DNA from: UBA4782 sp034429195
GTDB lineage: Bacteria > Chloroflexota > Anaerolineae > Anaerolineales > Anaerolineaceae
Assembly: GCA_034429195.1 (NCBI GenBank)
Contig: DAOUGQ010000014.1
Coordinates: forward strand, 62,001-126,000
Direction of reading: 5' to 3'
DNA: 64,000 nt
A program made the position numbers and the translations under genes. Below, in pieces: positions 26,719 through 35,215 of this stretch. Position 1 is the first letter of the stretch, and every line of letters starts with the position of its first letter. The notes below the pieces were generated by a model. The model was not told the DNA's origin and did no database searches. It was given only the letters and a program-made list of their open reading frames with translations.

Positions 26719-29211
26719 TTAATGCTTTGCTGCAAGTATCTCTTTCACCTGTCCACCACTCTTTACCAGATAGTAGGGTACCCAGGCAATTCCGTAATTA
26801 TCTAGAAAAATGTTTGATTTTGTGGGACTGACAGGTACCTCTTCGATTCTGGTAATCTCTTTCTCCCATTTGTTTTGTATTTCATCCAGTGCTTTCTTGT
26901 ATTCCGCTTCGAGAGCATCCATTTGCCGCTCAAGTACTGCCAGTTCTTCCTCTTCTTGCTTTAATTCAAGTTTCGACTGACTGGTCATGCGGCGTTTGGA
27001 AATGGATTTAGAGACACTTCTTTTTCTCCCAACAAACATACTTAACAGTAACTCGCCATGCGTTCCTGCTTCTTCCAGTCTTCTTGCATTTAGATCAGAT
27101 TTTTGCTCTTCGACTTCCAATTCCTGGCGCTTGATCTTTGCCTCCATTGCATCAAGTTTCTTTTTATAGATGGCAGCCAATTTATCCTGTTCAGCATCTG
27201 CCAATTCACTGGCAGCTTTACTACATAAATTCCTGAACTCATCATCCGATACCTGCGGACCAGCATAAACCTTGAGCACCTGATTCACCTTTACGCGTAT
27301 GGTACCTGTCCGGAATACCCAATCCTCGAAGTCAGAGCGAAATGCAGTAGCTGCTTTGACATCTGAAAGCCATCCAGGTAACACAGCGAAAAGGCTGTTC
27401 GGCAAAGGTGCAGATTGCAACTCACTTCTCTCGTAGGCTCGCCAGGTAAATTTTTCCCAATCGAGAAAATTTCGGGTACCTTCAGAAACAAGTGAAGCTA
27501 CTTTCTGTGAATATTCCATGCCATATTTTTGAACGATATAGCGTACTTCAGCTTGTGCTAATAAGGCCGGTTTATAAACCAACCCTTCCGCCTCAATGGG
27601 TCCAGCAACAGGTAAACCCGCTTCGCTGACCGCCTGGCTGATGCCCAGATCAGCTGGGATGAAGAATTCTGTCACCCCTTGTGGAGCGACAGGTCTGGTT
27701 TTTTGATATATTGCATCTCCAGATGGAGCAGCAATTTCTTTCTTGCCATTAACAGCTGATGCACCCGCCTGAGGAGACACATCACCGGTACTGGCAACAG
27801 TAGAAGTTTTCCCCTTGCCTACCAACTGGTTGAGCAATGGTAATTGTGCCCTGGTGAGTGGACCTGCCAGATAATTCATTGCCCAACGAGTTTGGAATAA
27901 TAATGGGGCTTTGGCATTCACATTATGTAGCAGAAAAACCCGTTTCCCCATACCCGATAAAATCTTATCGATGGCAGTCCGGTTGATATCACCGCGGGCA
28001 CTTTCCAGACCATCCAGCAAACGCATCTTGTCGCGCTCTGTTTGCAACCTTCCAATAAACCAGGTACCCGCATTCGAAAGTGCTTTGTAATCCAAATCCA
28101 CTGGATTCTGAGTTGCCAAAAGCAATCCTAAACCAAACGCGCGTGCCTGTTTTAACATACGCAGCATAATGGGGCGGCTGGGTGGGTTGGCTGTTGGAGG
28201 AAGATATCCCACGATCTCATCAAAATAGATCAACGCCCTTAAACTACCTGTACCGCGTTGCTGCCTCATCCATGCTTCAATTGAAGCAAACAACAGAGTC
28301 ACAAAGAACATACGCTCGTTATCGGGCAAGTGTGCCAGATAAAAGATGCTATGACGCGGTTTCCCATCTGCAGTATACAAAAATGAAGGAATATCAAGTG
28401 GTACACCTTCTATCCATGTCTGGAAAGAAGGAGATGCCAGGAAGTTATTCAATAACATGGCTAGTTCCATGCGATCTTTCGCAGGAAATAAATTGTCTAC
28501 CGGAAAAGCACCTAAACGTTCAAAAGGTGGGTTCTGTGTCTGTAAGATCAATTCGTTCAGATCCAGTGACTGTCCATGGCTCCAGGCATTTTCAATGATA
28601 TTGGATAGAAGGATGTGCTCCCGAGAGCGTAGAGGATCAATATCCGTCATGCCCACCAATCCCAGCACCGCAGTGACAGTACTTGAAATTTCTTCCCGCA
28701 ATATTTCGCTATTCTCTTCCCAGGAAATTCCAGGTGCCTGGAAAGATGCCAGGATGCTGACAGGTTGAGAAGCACTCGAGCCTGGAGTATAGATGGTGAA
28801 GTCCACAGATCTCTGTAACTGGCGAATATCATCCGGTTCCAAACCCCATTGAGCCAGACCATCTTTCCACATTACAGCTGTCTCGGCAGCAGCAGTGTCA
28901 AGGTCTTTATTCTCTCGCCGCACCACATCCGGATCAATCCAGGGTTTAAAATCCTCAGGTCGGAATTCCGGAAAATGCAGCAGCAGGTTCGTCAGATCAC
29001 CTTTTGGATCGATCATGATGGCGGGTATACCTTCCAATGCAGCTTCTTCCAGCAATCCAATACAGAGTCCAGTTTTTCCAGAGCCTGTCATGCCTGTGAC
29101 AAAACCATGTGTGGTCAGGTCTGCGGGATCATAGATCACTTTTTCATCCAACAGCTTTCCTTTCTCTGGATCTACTTTCTTTCCAATATAAAAACCTGGT
29201 TGATCAGCCAT
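26719..29211 (-). CDS. HerA/FtsK-like ATP-binding protein (DUF87 type)
   Basis: The 830-residue protein has an N-terminal HerA-type P-loop GMTGSGKT (residues 40-47), the adjoining IPAIMIDPKGDLTNLL and a Walker B ALIYFDEIVGYLPP near residue 330. ATQNPVDLDYKALSNAGTWFIGRLQ is typical of HerA/VirB4-like motors. A central linker (about 470-510) leads to a C-terminal part with long charged coiled coils (about 640-800), containing Lys/Glu-rich KKKLDAMEAKIKRQELEVEE and a KRSVSKSISKRRM basic patch. AGGAGG lies 5 bases before the ATG. No nurA is adjacent, so the partner and cargo are unknown. Confidence 0.85.
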   Translation of the reverse strand: MADQPGFYIGKKVDPEKGKLLDEKVIYDPADLTTHGFVTGMTGSGKTGLCIGLLEEAALEGIPAIMIDPKGDLTNLLLHFPEFRPEDFKPWIDPDVVRRENKDLDTAAAETAVMWKDGLAQWGLEPDDIRQLQRSVDFTIYTPGSSASQPVSILASFQAPGISWEENSEILREEISSTVTAVLGLVGMTDIDPLRSREHILLSNIIENAWSHGQSLDLNELILQTQNPPFERLGAFPVDNLFPAKDRMELAMLLNNFLASPSFQTWIEGVPLDIPSFLYTADGKPRHSIFYLAHLPDNERMFFVTLLFASIEAWMRQQRGTGSLRALIYFDEIVGYLPPTANPPSRPIMLRMLKQARAFGLGLLLATQNPVDLDYKALSNAGTWFIGRLQTERDKMRLLDGLESARGDINRTAIDKILSGMGKRVFLLHNVNAKAPLLFQTRWAMNYLAGPLTRAQLPLLNQLVGKGKTSTVASTGDVSPQAGASAVNGKKEIAAPSGDAIYQKTRPVAPQGVTEFFIPADLGISQAVSEAGLPVAGPIEAEGLVYKPALLAQAEVRYIVQKYGMEYSQKVASLVSEGTRNFLDWEKFTWRAYERSELQSAPLPNSLFAVLPGWLSDVKAATAFRSDFEDWVFRTGTIRVKVNQVLKVYAGPQVSDDEFRNLCSKAASELADAEQDKLAAIYKKKLDAMEAKIKRQELEVEEQKSDLNARRLEEAGTHGELLLSMFVGRKRSVSKSISKRRMTSQSKLELKQEEEELAVLERQMDALEAEYKKALDEIQNKWEKEITRIEEVPVSPTKSNIFLDNYGIAWVPYYLVKSGGQVKEILAAKH

Positions 29212-30123
29212 CGTCCCTCCTGAACAATAATTTTTTCTGTTGTCATAAATTACCCAATTAAATTTAAATAATTCTTAATTATTATATACTGCTAGAAGTA
29301 AGATTATTAAGATTGCATCCATAAAAAGAAATTTGTACCGCTTTACTTCAGAGCGACGAGAACGACTTTTATGACTCTGCTCTAATTATATTTACCGGTA
29401 TTTTCGTTATATCCCTGTCAGGTGATCAATGCCAACCACAGCTCGTCATCACGAGCAAATGCTGTTTTACCATAAAGATCGACAGGGTATTTACTTTGCC
29501 TATTTCAAGAATATTTTAGTGTCTTTGCAAGTGATCGATGATATGATCAGCAAACTTGAGTTCTCCCAACCTGGTGAACATGCTGGTTTGCCCATCAACA
29601 TCGACTACATTCCCGGTGAATATGCTGTTCCCATTCCAGGTTGTAAATACGGTAGAGCTCAACCATCCAATCTGATCGCCCATCATGAGATATGACAATT
29701 AATTATAGTAAGGATAAACATCTGCAATTGAGACAATGTCAATAGAACACCCACACGCAGCAGCCCACACAACCTCAAAAGAGCTTATACCTCAAGATAA
29801 AGATTTACCCAAAATCAACTCGTTATGATCACTAGCAGCAGCCTAAAGATGGGCTGAATAAACTGTTCCTGCTGATTCACCCCAAAAAATGGATGTACTT
29901 AAAACAATTGCAATGAGTAAACAAAGAACAAATTAACTGGGCACTTGTCCAAGGGAAAAATACTTTTAAAGTGATAACCCAATATTGTTCTCTGTGATGC
30001 TGTAATGAATTTAAATTATTATTAAAAATCTAGTAAGATTAAGAAGAAGTAAAATTTTACTATCAACTCTTTTTTGAATTGTGACGAAATATTATTTTTT
30101 ATTTCATAGAAAGGTTAAGAAGA
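29212..30123. other. gene-poor AT-rich interval
   Basis: About 900 bases with no gene I would defend. An 88-codon ORF on plus (29429-29695) and a 60-codon ORF on minus (29516-29698) overlap each other, neither resembles a family I know, and neither has a good Shine-Dalgarno. Stop density is high between 29700 and 30050. The perfect palindrome AGTAAAATTTTACT (30047-30060) lies about 65 bases upstream of the PanE-like start. This may be eroded sequence or a regulatory region. Confidence 0.6.
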
Positions 30124-31188
30124 ATGAAAATTCTCGTTTTTGGTGCCGGCGTTTTAGGTAGTTTATATGCTGCAAAACTGGCGCAGGCTGGAGAAGATGT
30201 AACCATCCTTGCCAGAGGTGAACGATTGGAACAAATACAGCATCATGGAATCGTATTGGCGCGCCTGCCTGAAAATAACCTTAGTGTTACGAATATAAAA
30301 ACCACTTCTACCCTTGAACCAGATGACTCCTACGATCTTGTAATTGTTTTTGTTCGGCGAGATCAGCTCGATTCCGTTCTCCCACTATTGGCGATCAACC
30401 ATAGCACACCTAATGTACTCTTTATGGTTAATAACGCGGGTGGACCTGACGTTCTCATCAATGCACTTGGAAAAGACAGGGTTCTGCTTGGATTTCCGGG
30501 TGCCAGCGGTATTCGTGGAAAATTCATTGTTCGATACCAGATGGTTCCAGGTATTCTGCAACCAACCACTCTGGGAGAATTGGATGGTCGAAGTACACCC
30601 CGACTGGTTATGATTACTAATACTTTACGTAAGGCGGGTTTCGATGTTGCCATCTGTAACAATATGGATGCATGGCTAAAAACCCACGTGGCACTTGTTA
30701 GCCCAATCGCTAATGCGATTTATCTGGCAGGAGGAAGCACTTCACGGTTATCCAAAACACAGGATGGTTTGGTTTTGATGGTCCGCGCCATACGTGAAGG
30801 AATACAGGTTCTTCGAAAACTAGGCTATCCAATTTACCCCAGATACGTATGGCTTGCGATTCTTTGTCCTGAACCTTTATTGGTTCTTCTTTTTCATTTT
30901 GCAATGGCAACCCGCAGCGCAGACATTTTACTTGCCAATCATGCCAATGCTGCCCGAATTGAAATGCTTGTGCTCGCAAATGAATTTCGAAATCTTGCCA
31001 GGCAGGCGAATATTCCTACTCCCGCAATGGCTGAACTTTACACATATATTGACCCCAACAACCCAATTGTGGTAGAGGGAAGTGCATCGATAAAACTGCA
31101 TTGGCGAGGTATGGCTATCTTTGGTATCAGTTTGCTCAGTGGATTGCTTGGTCTGGCAATTCTAAGCGAAAAGAAAAATAAGGATTAA
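30124..31188 (+). CDS. ketopantoate reductase (PanE/ApbA)-like protein with C-terminal membrane helix
   Basis: The 354-residue protein opens with a Rossmann NADP-binding motif (VFGAGVLGSLYAAKLAQAG, residues 4-22) and has the PanE-type FVRRDQLDSVLPLL and NNAGGPD blocks. The C-terminal domain differs from canonical PanE (about 300 residues). It is longer, with hydrophobic stretches near 235-265 and a final segment IFGISLLSGLLGLAIL (about 330-346) followed by KKNKD, which looks like a membrane anchor. It is therefore a family homologue, and pantothenate synthesis should not be assumed. It faces the flagellar island end to end. Confidence 0.75.
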   Translation: MKILVFGAGVLGSLYAAKLAQAGEDVTILARGERLEQIQHHGIVLARLPENNLSVTNIKTTSTLEPDDSYDLVIVFVRRDQLDSVLPLLAINHSTPNVLFMVNNAGGPDVLINALGKDRVLLGFPGASGIRGKFIVRYQMVPGILQPTTLGELDGRSTPRLVMITNTLRKAGFDVAICNNMDAWLKTHVALVSPIANAIYLAGGSTSRLSKTQDGLVLMVRAIREGIQVLRKLGYPIYPRYVWLAILCPEPLLVLLFHFAMATRSADILLANHANAARIEMLVLANEFRNLARQANIPTPAMAELYTYIDPNNPIVVEGSASIKLHWRGMAIFGISLLSGLLGLAILSEKKNKD

Positions 31189-31263
31189 GAAAAGATCAAA
31201 GCAGGGTTAATAATTCTTTCGAATCTCAAATATTTAACGATTGAGCCTATTATGCTCAAAAAC

Positions 31264-31296
31264 CAAAGCTTGTGATAATCATACGCTTTGATTTTT
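31264..31296. terminator. bidirectional terminator between PanE-like gene and flagellar island
   Basis: CAAAGC (31264-31269) and GCTTTG (31285-31290) form a stem over a loop that itself contains a TGATAATCA palindrome. T-rich stretches follow on both strands (ATTTTTAATTT on plus, GTTTTTGAG on minus). The minus-strand arm overlaps the stop of the last flagellar gene. Confidence 0.5.
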
Positions 31297-31623
31297 AATT
31301 TCGGTTCTTTTGTCTGCACTGGTTGCCTGGTGATAAGTGCGATATACAAATGCAAGCACATGAGCAACCAGCGTATACAGTTCTGGTGGTATCTCTTCAC
31401 CCGGGTTGACCTCCGCTAATGCTGCTGCCAGGACAGGGTCATCATAAATCGGGATTCCATTTTCCCGCCCTATCTCAATGATCTTCTCTGCAATTTTTCC
31501 TTTACCCCCTGCCAGTACTTCTGGAGCAAGGTCCTTTTCACTGTCATATCGGATTGCTGCAGCAGTCAATCTTTGATTTTCCTCTGGCACGGAAGTTTTG
31601 ATATGCTGATATCTTCTCTGCAT
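31279..31623 (-). CDS. FlhB C-terminal homologue (FhlB/YlqH type)
   Basis: The 114-residue soluble protein matches the cytoplasmic domain of the flagellar export gate protein FlhB without its membrane part: AAAIRYDSEKDLAPEVLAGGKGKIAEKIIEIGRENGIPIYDDP, then LAAALAEVNPGEEIPPELYTLVAHVLAFVY. The NPTH autocleavage motif is absent, as in YlqH/FhlB proteins. It follows the FliK-like gene by one base, the same ylqG-ylqH pairing seen in Bacillus. It may substitute for or modulate FlhB in substrate switching. Confidence 0.88.
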   Translation of the reverse strand: MQRRYQHIKTSVPEENQRLTAAAIRYDSEKDLAPEVLAGGKGKIAEKIIEIGRENGIPIYDDPVLAAALAEVNPGEEIPPELYTLVAHVLAFVYRTYHQATSADKRTEIKNQSV

Positions 31624-31624
31624 C

Positions 31625-32971
31625 TTACACCTCGATATCCAGATGATTATCGGTGAAGTAATCCCCAGAAGATCCTGTGAAAATGTCCTTATTATTACCC
31701 TTCAGCCTCACCGATGATTGAACCACATCATATCCAAGAGAAGCCAGAAGGTCAGAAAACTCCGACTCAGATCTCTGAAATATTTTCGTCAACAATGGAT
31801 CAGAAGAAGTAATTTCAACAGTTACTTTTTTGTGATAGAGAGACAGATTGAAAGCTAATTCTTTTTCAGGTTCCAGATCTACCTGAAGAACAAGATTAGT
31901 GAATTCCGGATCGATAACACTGGAACGTTTCTCTTGCCGGTAAGATACTCTGACTTTCGCATCACACGTTTGATAGCTTGCAGCCTCTGGCCATTTTACG
32001 ATGAAGTTCACTTCACTCCACTGACCTTTGGCAGGTATCTCCTCAGGTTTTATGTTTGTGAACTGGTTTTGCCGTATTTGTTCAAGAAAACGGTCTATCT
32101 TATCTGCGGTTTTTGTGAGTCCACTCTCGCGCAGGTTTTTCGCCAATTGAGCCAGATCAAGTAGATTGAAAGAATTTTCATTGGTTTCATTATGAGTACT
32201 TATCTGCTCACTGAGCGATTTTTCATAGGATTTTCCAAGTAACCGCAACAGATCCTGAAGACTGCTGCTAATTTTTTCTTCACCTGTGGATAGGTCTGGG
32301 ATGAAGGTTTCTAACTGGCCAAGAGTGCTTTGAATCTGCATGGCGGTAGCAGAATTCTTACCTACCTGGGTTAATACTTCATTCAGATCCGCAACCATTG
32401 AAGAAAATGCTTCAGAAATAGGCAGTGCGTTGAATCGATGTACTAATTGTAAACTGGTTGAAGTAACTGGCAGTCCTGCAGCCTTTAACTTTACAGCAAG
32501 CAATACTCCTTCACCGGTTTCAATATCAGAACCATACACTGCTTCCAGAAGCTGATTGACCAGCTCTTTGGTGATGGGCAAGTGTTCCTTAAGTGCTGCA
32601 CGGATGAGCGAGGTCTCGTTCTCATTTCCTTGCAACCCAATGCTTCTGGAAAGTGCCTTTGCCAGATCCTGCATTTCCCCTTGAATAGATTTGTTTTCAA
32701 CTTTCCCTTCATTATTAATGAACTTAAGAGTAATTTTTTCTGAAGATAATTGCGTTATTATAAAATTCGCAGACCGCCGTGAAAGTAATTCAGATGCCTG
32801 ATCCTTCGTGGTTAATCTGGCTACTACCGGGTAACCATTAATCTCAAGTACAGCCTGAGTGCCAGATACGTTCATCACCTGAGCTGTAATTCTCTCATTA
32901 AGGTGAAAAGGCAAATCCTGCGATGAGGTTGGTTGTACTTGATTGACGGGAAAAGGTCCTGAAAGACTCAT
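31625..32971 (-). CDS. FliK-like / YlqG-like flagellar protein
   Basis: The 448-residue protein lacks a signal or membrane segment. An N-terminal beta domain (about residues 25-75, with ITAQVMNVSGTQAVLEINGY) resembles the start of YlqG-type FliK relatives. A long helical Ser/Glu-rich middle follows. The C-terminal part (about 330-430) has LVLQVDLEPEKELAFNLSLYHKKVTVEITSS and a final DLLASLGYDVVQSSVRL, similar in layout to the FliK C-terminal Flg_hook domain. It sits 1 base ahead of the FlhB-like gene. A second, more typical FliK lies at 35216-37507, so its exact role is open. Confidence 0.65.
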   Translation of the reverse strand: MSLSGPFPVNQVQPTSSQDLPFHLNERITAQVMNVSGTQAVLEINGYPVVARLTTKDQASELLSRRSANFIITQLSSEKITLKFINNEGKVENKSIQGEMQDLAKALSRSIGLQGNENETSLIRAALKEHLPITKELVNQLLEAVYGSDIETGEGVLLAVKLKAAGLPVTSTSLQLVHRFNALPISEAFSSMVADLNEVLTQVGKNSATAMQIQSTLGQLETFIPDLSTGEEKISSSLQDLLRLLGKSYEKSLSEQISTHNETNENSFNLLDLAQLAKNLRESGLTKTADKIDRFLEQIRQNQFTNIKPEEIPAKGQWSEVNFIVKWPEAASYQTCDAKVRVSYRQEKRSSVIDPEFTNLVLQVDLEPEKELAFNLSLYHKKVTVEITSSDPLLTKIFQRSESEFSDLLASLGYDVVQSSVRLKGNNKDIFTGSSGDYFTDNHLDIEV

Positions 32972-32989
32972 AAGCCTGCTGAATAAAAT

Positions 32990-33021
32990 ATTGGCCGGTT
33001 GGGTTAATTCAACCGGCCAAT
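32990..33021 (-). terminator. hairpin downstream of flgE
   Basis: ATTGGCCGGTTG and CAACCGGCCAAT form a perfect 12-bp stem with an 8-base loop, 15 bases past the flgE stop. The following minus-strand tail is ATTTTATTC, a modest U-run. It probably ends or attenuates the flgC-to-flgE transcript before the FliK-like/FlhB-like pair. Confidence 0.7.
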
Positions 33022-33036
33022 ACCCATATTAATCCT

Positions 33037-34275
33037 TTATCTCTTTAGATTGACAAGTTCTTGCATGATCTCATCGGACGTGGTGATTACGCGGGAAGAT
33101 GCCTGGAAACCACGCTGTGCCAGAATCATGTTCGTAAATTCACGTGCCATATCCACATTGGATGCTTCTAGATAGCCGGACGTGATCGTTCCACGACCGC
33201 CCGTATTAGCTGTACCCAATTCAGGATCACCTGAGTTCAAACCTTGTTTGAACATGGTATCGCCAGCACTGATCAAACCTGTCGGGTTCGAGAACCGCGC
33301 CAATGCCAGTTGAGCTATTTGCTGTCTAAAGCCATTGGAAAAGACAAGAAAAACAGTACCATCATTCGGAGTGATATATAACCCTGTCACATTCCCTGCA
33401 GGAAGACCATCCTGGCTGGTAACTGTAACTCCATCATCCATAGACAGCATGGTCAAACTGGTCAGATCAAAAGTCATACTGACAGAAGCCTCCGCGCCTT
33501 CACTACCTGGAATTGTGACTGAATCTTCACCTGTGATCACGGGATTTTGACCTTCAGTGAAGGTGATTGTTCCACTGCCATTCGCATCTGCAGGATCAAC
33601 ATCGACATCATCTATCTTTGTAACAGACCAGTCCCATGCCGTATCACTGGTACGAGTAAAAGTAACTTCCGCGGTATGTAAAACTCCCAGTGAGTCATAA
33701 ACACCCATAGTTGTCTTAACATCATCCCCTACCGCTTTGGTGGAATCAAGGTTTCCACCGAAGATGACTTTGGAAGTAGCAGCTGCCACAGCTTTATCAG
33801 TATCAATATTAATCTGAGCTGGAGGAAGGTTGGTATCAACACTACCATCTGATTGCACCATCCAACCTTGTACTTTCAAACCGGTAGCAGAGTTCACCAA
33901 CACACCATCAGAATCAAGTGAGAGAGAACCTTCACGTGAATAACGACGTGCAGCACCCTGATCATAAACAAAGAAACCATCGCCCTGAATAGCCAGGTCT
34001 AGTGTTCTTCCAGTACTTTCTAGCATGCCCTGTGTAAAATCAGAAGAAATGAAGCCTAATTTCACACCTAAACCAATCTGCGTTGGATTGATACCACCCA
34101 GGCTTGTGCTAGGACCAGCCCCGGGACTGATCAACTGTGAATATTGATCATGGAACATGACACGAGAAGATTTGTAACCCGTAGTATTTGCATTTGCAAG
34201 ATTGTTGGCGACGACATCCAGATAGCTCTGATGTAAATTTAAAGAGCTGACAGCAGTAAACATTGAACGTAACAT
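33037..34275 (-). CDS. flgE: flagellar hook protein FlgE
   Basis: The 412-residue hook subunit begins MLRSMFTAVSSLNLHQSYLD with the rod-hook signature VVANNLANANTTGYKSSR. A central AIQGDGFFV block follows, then a beta-rich D2 region (about 170-310). It ends with the flg_bbr_C motif SNVDMAREFTNMILAQRGFQASSRVITTSDEIMQ. The length fits short Gram-positive-type hook proteins. AGGAGA precedes the ATG, and a hairpin at 34285-34332 lies between it and the upstream gene. It is the final structural gene of the basal-body operon. Confidence 0.96.
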   Translation of the reverse strand: MLRSMFTAVSSLNLHQSYLDVVANNLANANTTGYKSSRVMFHDQYSQLISPGAGPSTSLGGINPTQIGLGVKLGFISSDFTQGMLESTGRTLDLAIQGDGFFVYDQGAARRYSREGSLSLDSDGVLVNSATGLKVQGWMVQSDGSVDTNLPPAQINIDTDKAVAAATSKVIFGGNLDSTKAVGDDVKTTMGVYDSLGVLHTAEVTFTRTSDTAWDWSVTKIDDVDVDPADANGSGTITFTEGQNPVITGEDSVTIPGSEGAEASVSMTFDLTSLTMLSMDDGVTVTSQDGLPAGNVTGLYITPNDGTVFLVFSNGFRQQIAQLALARFSNPTGLISAGDTMFKQGLNSGDPELGTANTGGRGTITSGYLEASNVDMAREFTNMILAQRGFQASSRVITTSDEIMQELVNLKR

Positions 34276-34347
34276 TTTAAATTCTCCTGAAGGTAGGTTC
34301 TACAGGCTTCCTCCAAGAGGGCCGGCCTGCAGATGATAAACATTTCA

Positions 34348-34773
34348 TTATGCATTGATATCTACACCTGGATGATTTTCCAGATGTGATGGTTCAGCAA
34401 GAACCACTGAATCTATTTGTGTGAAAACTCCTTCACCATGGCTGTTTGTGTCAACGGCAGTTACAACCAATCGTTCAGGAACATTGACTAAGAAGGCAAG
34501 GTCATCCATCAGTACCAAAGAAGTCTGGCTACCTCGCTTCTCCACCCGATCAACCGCATCGGCAAGACGAGAAACATCATCTGCATCAAGATTGATCTGC
34601 CGGCTTTGCAGGCGTTTCTGAGCGTGGTTCGAAAAGCGTACATCCTGAACCTGAGCAAGGATTTCGTTGAAGCTGACTTCACCCTTTTGCTTATTGTTCT
34701 GGCGAACTTCAGAGACATCCGTACGGGTCGCAAGGATCGACTGCTCTTGTTGAACACGTAATGTATCATTCAT
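34348..34773 (-). CDS. flagellar operon protein, TIGR02530 (flg_new) family
   Basis: The 141-residue protein matches the small family found between flgD and flgE in Firmicutes-type clusters: SFNEILAQ, then RFSNHAQKRLQSRQINLDADDVSRLADAVDRVEKRGSQTSLVLMDDLAFLVNVPERLVVTAVD split over residues 50-115. Function is unknown; a hook-assembly role is inferred from the constant flgD-flg_new-flgE order, which is kept here. It overlaps flgD by 8 bases. Confidence 0.88.
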   Translation of the reverse strand: MNDTLRVQQEQSILATRTDVSEVRQNNKQKGEVSFNEILAQVQDVRFSNHAQKRLQSRQINLDADDVSRLADAVDRVEKRGSQTSLVLMDDLAFLVNVPERLVVTAVDTNSHGEGVFTQIDSVVLAEPSHLENHPGVDINA

Positions 34774-35200
34774 TGAGTGAGTCCTCCCATACTTGCATCA
34801 CATCTCCGAGTGAATAACTTTTGTTATCAACTTGAACATAAATCTCACTGTTCTCTGTTGAAAAACCAGTCACAAGGCCTATTTTGGGTGTGCCATTAGT
34901 CTGGTTAATGGATACATTTTTCCCGATCAGGCTGGCTGCATAAATGGATTGATTGCCAATCAAAACCTTCTGCAACGAGGACGCCATCTTTTGAATTTCT
35001 TGCAATGAATTTAACTGCGTGAATTGGCTCATCATTTCGGAATCATCCATTGGTTGCAGTGGATTCTGATTCGATAATTGAGCCAGCAGCAATTGCATGA
35101 AATCACTGGATGTGTATTCTGTTGATCCGTTCTTTGTTGGACTTCCAGGTTGAATAGAAGTCGTTTGATTGATTGAATCGATTACCGAACTTACCTGCAT
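34766..35200 (-). CDS. flgD: flagellar hook assembly (hook cap) protein FlgD
   Basis: The 144-residue protein has the FlgD N-terminal hallmark: FMQLLLAQLSNQNPLQPMDDSEMMSQFTQLNSLQEIQKM at about residues 34-72. A short C-terminal SH3-like stretch follows (GKNVSINQTNGTPKIGLVTGF...YSLGDVMQV). The Tudor/FnIII C-terminal domain of enteric FlgD (about 230 residues) is lacking, so this is the short form typical of Gram-positive lineages. It caps the growing hook. It lies 15 bases after fliK. Confidence 0.93.
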   Translation of the reverse strand: MQVSSVIDSINQTTSIQPGSPTKNGSTEYTSSDFMQLLLAQLSNQNPLQPMDDSEMMSQFTQLNSLQEIQKMASSLQKVLIGNQSIYAASLIGKNVSINQTNGTPKIGLVTGFSTENSEIYVQVDNKSYSLGDVMQVWEDSLNE

Positions 35201-35215
35201 ATTCTCTCCTTTCTT

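Noticed and set aside
29429..29695. 88-codon plus-strand ORF
   Set aside because: No recognised family, no good Shine-Dalgarno, and it overlaps an equally long ORF on the opposite strand. Kept only as part of the gene-poor interval.
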